A stretch of 6,163 nt of DNA from CAYNDB01 sp964395915. GTDB taxonomy: Bacteria > Nitrospinota_A > UBA7883 > JAJRTC01. The notes under the pieces are model-generated. The model worked only from the letters and a program-made list of their open reading frames with translations, was not told the origin of the DNA and searched no databases. Both the position numbers and the translations under genes were made by a program. How positions within the stretch are numbered: position 1 is the first letter of the stretch; each line of letters opens with the position of its first letter. The DNA lies in NCBI GenBank assembly GCA_964395915.1, contig CAYNDB010000130.1, forward strand, positions 1 through 6,163, written 5' to 3'. Shown one piece after another: positions 1-6,050 of this stretch.

Positions 1-305
1 ACTTTCCGCAACACCATGCCAACATCCGCGTTATAAAACTCTATGTATCCCTCAAGTTTGGGATCAATCTTCTGTATCTCCGCAAGAGCTTTTTTAGCTT
101 GCTTGAAAGGTACGACCGCCGAAACCTCAACGCGTATCACGATTGAGTTTCCGTTCTTCTTTATTTCATAAAGACCCCAGTCCTTATTTATGTCGCTGAA
201 AACTTTTGCGAATTTACTTTCCATATCGTTCCCGCTTGTGCAGGCGGAAAACGCCAGCCCTGTAGCTAAAACCAACACCACCGCTACTTTCATGTAACCA
301 GTCAT
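1..305 (-). CDS. Putative lipoprotein of unknown function, N-terminal part (runs off the left edge)
   Basis: Partial gene; 101 residues are visible and the frame is open at the left edge. The N terminus MTGYMKVAVVLVLATGLAFSAC is a short signal peptide with Cys22 as the probable lipidation site; F at -3 is not the commonest lipobox residue, but S-A-C fits. The residues after the cysteine (TSGND) include Asp only at +5, so outer-membrane sorting is plausible. The visible mature part has a strand pair around DWGLYEIKKNGNSIVIRVEV (42-61), a helix with KQAKKALAEIQKI (68-80), and then a further strand (GYIEFYNADVGMVL). The ATG at 305 is chosen because AGAGGA lies 7 bases before it, overlapping the cytochrome stop codon; the ATG at 293 is an alternative. 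The gene starts 11 bases after the cytochrome stop, so it belongs to the same operon. I do not recognise the family. It resembles the C-terminal domain of the secreted protein at 720-1370. Confidence 0.8.
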   Translation of the reverse strand, partial: MTGYMKVAVVLVLATGLAFSACTSGNDMESKFAKVFSDINKDWGLYEIKKNGNSIVIRVEVSAVVPFKQAKKALAEIQKIDPKLEGYIEFYNADVGMVLRK

Positions 306-312
306 TTCTTTA

Positions 313-318
313 TCCTCT
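313..318 (-). promoter_or_regulatory. Ribosome binding site of the lipoprotein gene
   Basis: The minus strand reads AGAGGA, 7 bases before the ATG at 305. Its first two bases are part of the TAG stop of the cytochrome gene, so termination and reinitiation are closely linked. Confidence 0.75.
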
Positions 319-691
319 AATTATGTGTTTTTACAAGCTTGCTATCATTTTTTTTTAAAAAAGCTATAATGTCTTTCCTGTTTTTTTCTACTTGCATAGC
401 CTTCAATGTGCGCATCGTCTTCTTATACTTTTTTTTCAACTTCACGGCAATGGGGTCGCCGCTTTTGATCATTCCCTTGGGGTTTTGCAGCCATCTGTGT
501 AGCCACTCTTCAGTACGCCTCGTGGTAACACCCAAAAGACCGGGACCCACCTTCACGCCATCGGAAAGCCGGTGACATCCTTTGCACTTTCTTTTAAAAA
601 TATCTTGCCCTTTTCCAGCGTCCTGAGCCTGTGCGGCTCCGGAAAAAGAAAAAACCAAAATTGATATAATAAATAGTATTAACAACCTCAT
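317..691 (-). CDS. Periplasmic monohaem cytochrome c, very basic
   Basis: Predicted 124-residue class I c-type cytochrome exported by a signal peptide (about residues 1-22, cleavage after AQA). The haem is bound by CKGCH at 36-40, with His40 as the proximal ligand. The following VGPGLLGV (48-55) and the TRRTEEWLHRWLQNP stretch (57-71) are typical of small electron-transfer cytochromes, as is the C-terminal helix ending DIIAFL (107-112). The likely distal ligand is Met93 in KKTMRTL; the proline usually following this methionine is arginine here. Met99 is the alternative. The mature protein has about 27 Lys/Arg against 9 Asp/Glu, a striking positive charge. A modest GTGAG site lies 8 bases before the start, 28 bases after the upstream gene. 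It would carry electrons in the periplasm; its partner is unknown. Near the 3' end is an A9 run on the coding strand. Confidence 0.93.
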   Translation of the reverse strand: MRLLILFIISILVFSFSGAAQAQDAGKGQDIFKRKCKGCHRLSDGVKVGPGLLGVTTRRTEEWLHRWLQNPKGMIKSGDPIAVKLKKKYKKTMRTLKAMQVEKNRKDIIAFLKKNDSKLVKTHN

Positions 692-719
692 CCAACTATC
701 TCACTTTTCATTGCCATGA

Positions 720-1370
720 TTATTCCAGAAAGGCCGTTTTCAGCCCCACCCCCATACTACTCCAGGAAATCTTTCCTTTTTTTATTTTTGGCAGGTCCCT
801 TTTAATTATCTCTTTTGCTTGCTGGCTCTCCTTGATACTTATACGCGGCGTGAAACCAGCTCCGCCGGTTGACTCTTTTACATCGATTTCAATAATCAAA
901 TCATTATTCTCGTTGAGCTTGATATAGGTCACGCGCCAATTCCCCCCACCAAGCTCGCTTAATTCCTTTTTGGCCTTTTCCACAGATTCGGGAGGCAAAG
1001 CCCCAGCCTGTCTCGCCTGCAGCACACGTTGATAATTCATTTTCACAGCGTTAAGTAAACGCTTATCGCCGGTTTGTTCACCGAACATAGAGGATATAGT
1101 TCCCGCTATGTTAAAAAGAAAATCTTGTTCTCCAGCGCTAACACCCGGAGACATGGCGTATTCAATCATGGCCTTCACCTCTGGAGGAAACTCCTGCGTC
1201 CTGGTCTTTATAAGCTCTTTCATAGCGGATTCGTTCTTTTCCTGATAAGCCTTGATGAAAAGATTTCCTACGCTCGGCTCGTCCTCATCCGCCACGGCGG
1301 GCAGTGTAAACGCCAGAAGGATAAGAAGAAATACGCCAAGCGTATATCGTTTTAGCCATTTACTATTCAT
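720..1370 (-). CDS. Secreted protein of unknown function
   Basis: Predicted 216-residue exported protein that I do not recognise. A clear signal peptide covers about residues 1-27 (basic start, hydrophobic core, cleavage after AVA before DEDEP). The mature part begins with a mostly helical, charged region (about 28-140) and ends in a likely strand-rich domain (about 143-214) containing NWRVTYIKLNENNDLIIEIDV, a SQQAK helix and a final VGLKTAF strand. There is no cysteine, so it is neither a lipoprotein nor a haem protein. The frame extends to an ATG at 1385, but the ATG at 1370 is chosen because GGAG lies 6 bases before it, whereas the upstream ATG has no Shine-Dalgarno. This start overlaps the DUF4340 gene by 8 bases, so the two are probably translationally coupled. 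The C-terminal region resembles the downstream lipoprotein by eye. It is probably a periplasmic partner of this operon; that role is inferred from position alone. Confidence 0.85.
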   Translation of the reverse strand: MNSKWLKRYTLGVFLLILLAFTLPAVADEDEPSVGNLFIKAYQEKNESAMKELIKTRTQEFPPEVKAMIEYAMSPGVSAGEQDFLFNIAGTISSMFGEQTGDKRLLNAVKMNYQRVLQARQAGALPPESVEKAKKELSELGGGNWRVTYIKLNENNDLIIEIDVKESTGGAGFTPRISIKESQQAKEIIKRDLPKIKKGKISWSSMGVGLKTAFLE

Positions 1371-2736
1371 ATTTTTCTCCGTCATATAAGTAGGTAGTAA
1401 GTAAACGCTTGACGTTTTTATCTATAGCCAAAACAGTCTCATCAGAGCTTGAGGTGGCGTAGACATAACCGGCTGGCGTTCTTTTGCCGATGCTGAGATG
1501 GATTGGCACTGCGCTTTCTTTCGGCCACAGCAGTATCTGGATCGCCGGGGGATCAAGTCCGTACTCTTTAAGGTCCCCGGGGGAATTCGTTACGAAATCC
1601 CTGATCTCCACATTCCTCAATCCATCTATCAGCTCGTTAATCACATTGAAATCAACTTTTTCCCCATTTATATTATTTTTCCGCCACTCCTTGTCAACGT
1701 CTTTGACAAGCACGGTCGCTTTGCTCGTTCCGCGTATTTCGATTCGCTTGAGATCTCCCCTGTCAAAAAAGAAAAGCTCCTTGCTCCGAAGCTCTTTGGC
1801 TTGGCGAGGGATTGAAAGCACGGTGTCTTCTTCAAGCAGAAAAACATTATCCCTGTCGTTCATGGTACAGAAATAACCCCGTTTTTCCGGGCTCCTCTTA
1901 CCAACTTTTAGCCGAATTCTTGGGTTTGCGTCACCATCCTGCCAGAAAAGAAGCTCAACAGCCGGTTTATCCAATCCATAAGCCGCAAGATCATCTTTGG
2001 TTTCCGCAATAAACTCCTTTACCTCGGCGTTCGCGAAAATTCCAAGAAACTCGAAAACTTTTTTGTGGTCAGCCCTGGCGTTGATCGGTTTCTCCAACAT
2101 CCACTTTCCGTCTTTAGGGAGTTTTGCGCGAATTGACACTTTCGGACGGATGATCGCAACCTGATCTATAAGAACCGGATTTAAACGAAGAACTGTTTTA
2201 TCTCTGAAGTAATGGACGTCCTTGTCAGCCTCGGCGCGGGCATAGGAAAGAATCCTGTATACAGGCTTGGCTCCTTCAAGACGCGCAAAAGCGACACCCA
2301 TCGACGGAGCCCTGTCGCCAAACACGAGTGTATAGGATTTGAGGTCTTTTCCGGTCTTAAAAGTAACGCTTACTGTAGGCTTGTCGAGACCGAATTCTAT
2401 CAGCCTTTCATCTGTAGGATCGGGATCCATGACGTAATCGGCGTCGTTTCTGGAATCCGTAACATAACCGAGAAATTTTTCGACCGCCTTATCATCGGCC
2501 TTCGCTTTAATAGGCGCTATTATCCGCCACCCGTCATCCCACCGCTCAAGATCAATGACCCTATCATCTTTTTTCAGTGAGATAGTGAGCACTTCAATTG
2601 GTTGGAATGGAAAAAGCTTTGTAGCCTCGTCTTTCTTTTTTTCCTCTATACGTGTATGCTCGAAATCTATATAGCTGTAGCCTGCCAATGCGGCCAGGAT
2701 GATGACCCACATGAATGTCGTCTTAAAATATCTCAT
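1363..2736 (-). CDS. DUF4340-type membrane-anchored protein with three repeated modules
   Basis: Predicted 457-residue protein anchored by one N-terminal membrane helix (about residues 8-24), with the rest facing the periplasm. It matches the DUF4340 pattern commonly encoded beside GldG-like ABC systems; its molecular function is not established. Three modules are evident. The tryptophan-containing strands DDGWRI, DGKWML and DKEWRK have Trp70, Trp212 and Trp351. The GLDxP motifs are FGLDKP (115-120), YGLDKP (253-258) and YGLDPP (392-397), followed by GDRAP, GKRSP and GKRTP turns. The period is about 139-142 residues. The start ATG follows AAGGA with a 6-base spacer, 20 bases after the GldG-like stop. 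The end overlaps the next gene by 8 bases. There is no catalytic motif I recognise; it may be a scaffold or substrate-binding partner of the transporter, which is inference. Confidence 0.93.
   Translation of the reverse strand: MRYFKTTFMWVIILAALAGYSYIDFEHTRIEEKKKDEATKLFPFQPIEVLTISLKKDDRVIDLERWDDGWRIIAPIKAKADDKAVEKFLGYVTDSRNDADYVMDPDPTDERLIEFGLDKPTVSVTFKTGKDLKSYTLVFGDRAPSMGVAFARLEGAKPVYRILSYARAEADKDVHYFRDKTVLRLNPVLIDQVAIIRPKVSIRAKLPKDGKWMLEKPINARADHKKVFEFLGIFANAEVKEFIAETKDDLAAYGLDKPAVELLFWQDGDANPRIRLKVGKRSPEKRGYFCTMNDRDNVFLLEEDTVLSIPRQAKELRSKELFFFDRGDLKRIEIRGTSKATVLVKDVDKEWRKNNINGEKVDFNVINELIDGLRNVEIRDFVTNSPGDLKEYGLDPPAIQILLWPKESAVPIHLSIGKRTPAGYVYATSSSDETVLAIDKNVKRLLTTYLYDGEKYE
1377..1380 (-). 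promoter_or_regulatory. Ribosome binding site deciding the secreted-protein start
   Basis: The minus strand reads GGAG, 6 bases (AAAAAT) before the ATG at 1370, inside the last codons of the DUF4340 gene. The bases before the alternative ATG at 1385 (CTACTTAT) have no such site. Confidence 0.75.
1423..2532 (-). repeat. Three protein-level modules inside the DUF4340 gene
   Basis: The modules run at about 2532-2254, 2106-1831 and 1689-1423 (residues 69-161, 211-302 and 350-438). Each starts at a W-containing strand, passes through a helix ending in FLGYV, FLGIF or LIDGL, then a GLDKP or GLDPP turn, a hydrophobic strand, and a G(D/K)R(A/S/T)P turn. Similarity is at protein level; the DNA has diverged, so this is an old internal triplication. 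Confidence 0.8.
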
Positions 2737-2756
2737 CTCGCTTCCTTAAGCCCTAT

Positions 2757-4322
2757 TTAATAAAACCACTTCCTCCGGCTATAAATCCCCACACCAAGCA
2801 TCAATATGGTAGAGGGGATCATCACAACAGGAATCCAGAAAATCGCGCGGCCCTCCGCAGCGGTAAGGATAACAGGGGTCATGTCTCTCTTCTTTGCCCG
2901 CACAGCTATAAGATCGGCCTCCTCGGCAAGCCAGTTGATGGTGTTTAGGAACAGATCACCGTTTCCAGCAAGGTTAATATTCATATTGTTGGCAAAATCA
3001 GAATCTCCTACAAGAATGAATTTCCCATACTTGTCTCTTGTCGATCCATCCTTGTCATTTTCTTCCGCCGCCTTGACAGTAGTGACAGCCATTACCGGCA
3101 CCGGCCCTCTTTTCTCACGCTCTTCGTTATATTCGGCGGCTCCCGACTCCAGTTGCTCCTTATCAACCTCGGTCCAACTGTTTGGGCCGGTAAGAGCCAA
3201 TTCATATTGTCCCTTTTTCGGATCGACTTCGATGTATACCGAGTTTGCTATCGGAAAGTAGGAGGCTAGCGTAAAACCCTGGGTTAAAGGATGCTTACTA
3301 TCATACTCGCTCACCACAGGCGTAAGGGCATTAGCGCCGTATAGTTTGCTTTGCTGGTCGATGATGACATCATTCTGCAGCTTGAATCCGTAATTTTCAA
3401 GCCATGTCTGAAACCCGGAGGGAAGTCCCGGATCAATGGCCACAAACAATGCGCCACCCCGCCTATAATATTTGTCGAGCTTATCCAGCTCGTCCTTTGT
3501 CAATTCCCGCCGGGGGCTGGCAACCATCACAACAGACGCGTCATCCGGAATTTTATCCACACGCATCAGGAACAGCTCTTTTATTTCATAGTTCTCGTTT
3601 AATATCGCGTTCCGGGCGGCGCTATATCCCTTTTTCCTGGTGGAGGCGGGCTCTTTTTCACCGTGTCCTTTAACAAAATAAATATATTTCTGTTTTTCGC
3701 GTAACAGTTTGATAAGACCGTTGGTCAGCTTGGTTTCCCTCTCGGCCCCAACCTTCACCACTTTGCCGCCAGACATCAGCAACATTATCCTGTATTCCGA
3801 AACACCGTATTTTGAAGCCAGACCGGGGTTACGGTCGGGATCGATGAACTTTACGGTAAACTTGTCGGATATGCTTGCATATTCCTCCAGCAAATCCATG
3901 GCGGTCTGGCGTTGCTGGGCATGCAGAGACCCTGATTCCGCCCTGTAGAAAGCAACCACTTTCACTGGTTTATCGAGTGACTTGAGCAGTTTTACTGTCT
4001 GCGTGGAGAGAGTGAACCTTCCTGTTTTTGTAAAATCGATCCTCTTTTTGTGAGTTTGACCAAGCACGGCCATAAAAACCATAATGGAAATAAAAACTCC
4101 CACCATCACAACCATGTTGGCGCCATATTTGGCGCTCCTTTTTACCAGGAGTTTTTTTATGTCGTTGAAACGAATATATAAAAGAAATAGGGCCATCATA
4201 AGGCCAGCCCATAATATTCCAGCCGATTTTATCGACAGAGCGCCGTCGATGGCGTAAAAACTTAACCCTGTGGCTACAAGAAGAGCGCTCAGGGCAGCGA
4301 CGATCATAGCAGGTGACAACAT
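2757..4322 (-). CDS. GldG-like ABC transporter auxiliary protein
   Basis: Predicted 521-residue membrane protein of the GldG / ABC_transp_aux family, encoded with its ABC transporter. Hydrophobic segments at about residues 4-23, 33-50 and 69-88 are followed by the family hallmark RIDFTKTGRFTLS (94-106), a large periplasmic domain, and a C-terminal membrane segment at about 493-513 ending in basic residues. Other family motifs are VKGHGEK (217-223), GGALFVAIDP (289-298), FPIANSV (356-362), ILVGDSDFANN (436-446) and LFLNTINWLAEE (457-468). The frame extends to a TTG at 4352, but the ATG at 4322 is preferred: it lies four bases after the permease stop and has a strong GGAGGGG upstream. In Bacteroidota, GldG is part of an ABC system needed for gliding. 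Here no other gliding gene is seen, so the role is open; it may regulate the transporter or bind its substrate. There are three N-terminal segments, where a GldG core needs only one before the hallmark. Confidence 0.93.
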   Translation of the reverse strand: MLSPAMIVAALSALLVATGLSFYAIDGALSIKSAGILWAGLMMALFLLYIRFNDIKKLLVKRSAKYGANMVVMVGVFISIMVFMAVLGQTHKKRIDFTKTGRFTLSTQTVKLLKSLDKPVKVVAFYRAESGSLHAQQRQTAMDLLEEYASISDKFTVKFIDPDRNPGLASKYGVSEYRIMLLMSGGKVVKVGAERETKLTNGLIKLLREKQKYIYFVKGHGEKEPASTRKKGYSAARNAILNENYEIKELFLMRVDKIPDDASVVMVASPRRELTKDELDKLDKYYRRGGALFVAIDPGLPSGFQTWLENYGFKLQNDVIIDQQSKLYGANALTPVVSEYDSKHPLTQGFTLASYFPIANSVYIEVDPKKGQYELALTGPNSWTEVDKEQLESGAAEYNEEREKRGPVPVMAVTTVKAAEENDKDGSTRDKYGKFILVGDSDFANNMNINLAGNGDLFLNTINWLAEEADLIAVRAKKRDMTPVILTAAEGRAIFWIPVVMIPSTILMLGVGIYSRRKWFY

Positions 4323-4326
4323 ATCC

Positions 4327-5106
4327 TTATCCCCTCCACCTTTTTGATTCAAGAGAACGCATACTCAGAAAAAGAAAAAATATGGTGAACAAGATGTAGT
4401 AAGTGATATCAGACGTATCCATAACCCCTTTGGCAAAGTTGCGGAAATGATAGGTGAACGAAACGTACTCGAGAATGTACGACATACCTTCTCCAGCCAT
4501 TCCGCTGGTAAAACCAAGCATATACAAAATCAAAAGAGCGGCGAACGAAAGAACCGCCGCTACGATCTGGTTTTCAGTAACCGAGGACATGAAAATGCCA
4601 AGGGAAACAAACGCCGCGCCCATCAAAGCAAGACCTATGTACCCAGTAACAATAACCCCCCATTCAGGCTCACCGAATACTTCGACCAGGATTATGGATG
4701 GAAACGAAAGAACCAGCATTATAGCGAAAATCCCCATGCAGCCAGCGAACTTGCCGAGTATGGCTTCTCCGTCTCTGACTGGAAAGGTAAGAAGCAGTTC
4801 CATGGTACCGCTTTTCTTTTCCTCTGAAAACGCGCGCATTGTAAGCATGGGAAGCATTATCAACATGACGATGCTCAATACCCCGAAAAACGGGCGAATC
4901 ACAAACTCTGTCACATTGAAAGCTCCATACTGGTTTGCGAGAGTGGGGTTGGTTTGCGCCTGGAAGCTCATGGTACTGAACGACGCAAAAATATTGTAGA
5001 AATAATAACCTGTAAGAACGGCAAAAATAGTTACAACAACAAACGCGACCGGAGAATTAAAATATGACCTAATCTCTTTAGCAAGGATGAAATAAAAATT
5101 TCTCAT
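4327..5106 (-). CDS. ABC-2 type transporter permease (GldF-like)
   Basis: Predicted 259-residue inner-membrane permease, the partner of the ATPase just upstream and probably acting as a homodimer because only one permease gene is present. Six hydrophobic segments are visible at about residues 18-37, 72-91, 118-143, 150-173, 180-200 and 234-250. Between segments 2 and 3 lies the ABC-2 hallmark EEKKSGTMELLLTFPV (95-110), the cytoplasmic coupling region. The N terminus (MRNFYFILAKEIRSYFNSP) is typical of the GldF/NosY-like ABC-2 group. The frame is open upstream to 5190, but that part lies within the ATPase gene. The ATG at 5106 is chosen because it overlaps the ATPase stop as ATGA and follows an AAGGA with an 8-base spacer. 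The length is normal for the family. The next gene begins four bases after the stop. Substrate unknown. Confidence 0.95.
   Translation of the reverse strand: MRNFYFILAKEIRSYFNSPVAFVVVTIFAVLTGYYFYNIFASFSTMSFQAQTNPTLANQYGAFNVTEFVIRPFFGVLSIVMLIMLPMLTMRAFSEEKKSGTMELLLTFPVRDGEAILGKFAGCMGIFAIMLVLSFPSIILVEVFGEPEWGVIVTGYIGLALMGAAFVSLGIFMSSVTENQIVAAVLSFAALLILYMLGFTSGMAGEGMSYILEYVSFTYHFRNFAKGVMDTSDITYYILFTIFFLFLSMRSLESKRWRG
4331..4337 (-). promoter_or_regulatory. Ribosome binding site deciding the GldG-like start
   Basis: The minus strand reads GGAGGGG, with 8 bases between its end and the ATG at 4322. It lies within the final codons of the permease gene. Its position fits the ATG at 4322 and not the TTG at 4352, which shortens the protein by ten residues relative to the longest open frame. 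Confidence 0.8.
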
Positions 5107-6050
5107 TCCATCGTTCCTTCCTCGGTTACTATGCGTATGAAAATATCTTCGAGGCTCATTTTTATCGGAGCAAGCTCGTGTAAATCCCATTTCTTTTCGA
5201 AAATAGCGCGAGCGACCATATGCGATCCGTCAAACCCCTTGAAATCCACGATATAAGCCTGCGCAAGGCCTTCTCCGCCATTTTTACAAACCTCCGCCTT
5301 CTTGACACCGTCCACTTTCCTAAGCTCCGCCAGCACGGATTCTCTTGGACCCGATATACGCGCCCTTACCCTGTTGGCAACGTTTAATTGTTTTATAAGC
5401 GCATCCGGAGTGTCCATCGCTTTGATGCGACCCTCGTCTATGATTACCACCCGTTCGCAAACAGCGCTTACCTCTGGAAGTATATGGCTGCTTAAAATAA
5501 TCGTCCTGTCTCCTCCCAGGCCTTTTATGAGAGTCCGTATCTCTATTATCTGTTTGGGGTCCAGCCCGATTGTCGGCTCATCGAGGATCAGCACTTCAGG
5601 GTCATTTATCAGCGCCTGGGCAAGACCAACTCTCTGCCGGTATCCTTTAGACAGCTCGCCGATGAACTTGTGAGCCATATGCGTAAGGCCAACCTGTTCC
5701 ATGATTTCGTCAGCCCTGTGTTTTATTTGTTTCCACGGCACGCCCTTCAATCCTGCGACAAACCTGAGATAGACAGGAACCTGCATATCTGTGTAAAGCG
5801 GAACGGTCTCAGGTAAATAACCTATCCTTTGACGGACAGCAAGAGAATCCTCAAAAACATCATACCCCGCAACTCTCGCCGTACCACTTGTGGCCGGCAT
5901 GAAACAGGTGAGAATTCTCATCGTAGTGGTTTTCCCTGCGCCGTTCGGCCCAAGGAATCCAAGAATCTCGCCTTTGTTTACGTTGAAAGTGACGTCCTTA
6001 ATACCTCTGGCCGCCCCATACGTTTTCGTAAGATTTTCGACTTCAATCAT
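5103..6050 (-). CDS. ABC-2 type exporter ATP-binding protein (GldA-like)
   Basis: Predicted 315-residue cytoplasmic ATPase that would power the permease encoded next. Seen in the sequence: Walker A GPNGAGKT at residues 34-41, signature LSKGYRQR at 133-140, Walker B VLILDEP at 153-159, D-loop GLDP at 162-165, and the switch histidine in SSH at 187-189. The Q-loop position reads IGYLPE (76-81), with glutamate where many ABC proteins have glutamine; as I recall the family, this and the LSKGY signature are usual in the GldA/ABC-2 group. After about residue 220 comes a roughly 95-residue C-terminal extension resembling the accessory domain of ABC-2 ATPases (DUF4162-like). The start gives the classic MIEVENLTKTYG N terminus, but no clear Shine-Dalgarno precedes it; the upstream bases read GTGCGAAAAGC. 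The stop overlaps the permease start by four bases (ATGA), indicating translational coupling. The transported substrate cannot be read from the sequence. Confidence 0.95.
   Translation of the reverse strand: MIEVENLTKTYGAARGIKDVTFNVNKGEILGFLGPNGAGKTTTMRILTCFMPATSGTARVAGYDVFEDSLAVRQRIGYLPETVPLYTDMQVPVYLRFVAGLKGVPWKQIKHRADEIMEQVGLTHMAHKFIGELSKGYRQRVGLAQALINDPEVLILDEPTIGLDPKQIIEIRTLIKGLGGDRTIILSSHILPEVSAVCERVVIIDEGRIKAMDTPDALIKQLNVANRVRARISGPRESVLAELRKVDGVKKAEVCKNGGEGLAQAYIVDFKGFDGSHMVARAIFEKKWDLHELAPIKMSLEDIFIRIVTEEGTME
5115..5123 (-). promoter_or_regulatory. Ribosome binding site of the permease gene
   Basis: The minus strand reads GAGGAAGGA here, ending 8 bases before the ATG at 5106. It lies inside the last codons of the ATPase gene and supports the short permease start over the longer upstream frame. 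Confidence 0.75.

Larger units (their letters stand above)
1..6050 (-). other. Seven-gene co-directional operon
   Basis: All seven genes are on one strand with junctions of -4, +4, +20, -8, +28 and +11 bases, and no terminator-like hairpin with a T tract is seen between any pair. The four-gene transporter module (ATPase, permease, GldG-like, DUF4340) therefore probably shares a transcript with the secreted protein, cytochrome c and lipoprotein. The transcript continues beyond the left edge. Confidence 0.8.

Noticed and set aside
339..575. Plus-strand open frame rich in phenylalanine
   Set aside because: It is the reverse reading of the lysine-rich cytochrome gene; AAA codons become TTT, which explains the Phe content.
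688..717. Nine-codon minus-strand mini-frame (MAMKSEIVG) ending in an ATGA overlap with the cytochrome start
   Set aside because: It could be a leader peptide, but it is very short, has only a weak GGAA before it, and the cytochrome has its own GTGAG site.
1543..1583. Repeated CCGGGGGA and CCCCGGGGG palindrome in the DUF4340 gene
   Set aside because: It is explained by proline and glycine codons in coding sequence, with no T tract or loop consistent with a terminator.
2806..3261. 151-codon open frame on the plus strand
   Set aside because: It is antisense to the C-terminal part of the well-supported GldG-like gene, with a low-complexity serine-rich peptide typical of a shadow frame.
4454..4999. 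181-codon open frame on the plus strand
   Set aside because: It lies wholly antisense to the permease gene, whose motifs and membrane segments are clear, and its peptide shows no recognisable domain.
5103..6050. Missing Q-loop glutamine in the ATPase (glutamate at residue 81) as a sign of inactivity
   Set aside because: GYLPE is common in GldA-like and other ABC-2 ATPases, and all other catalytic motifs are intact.
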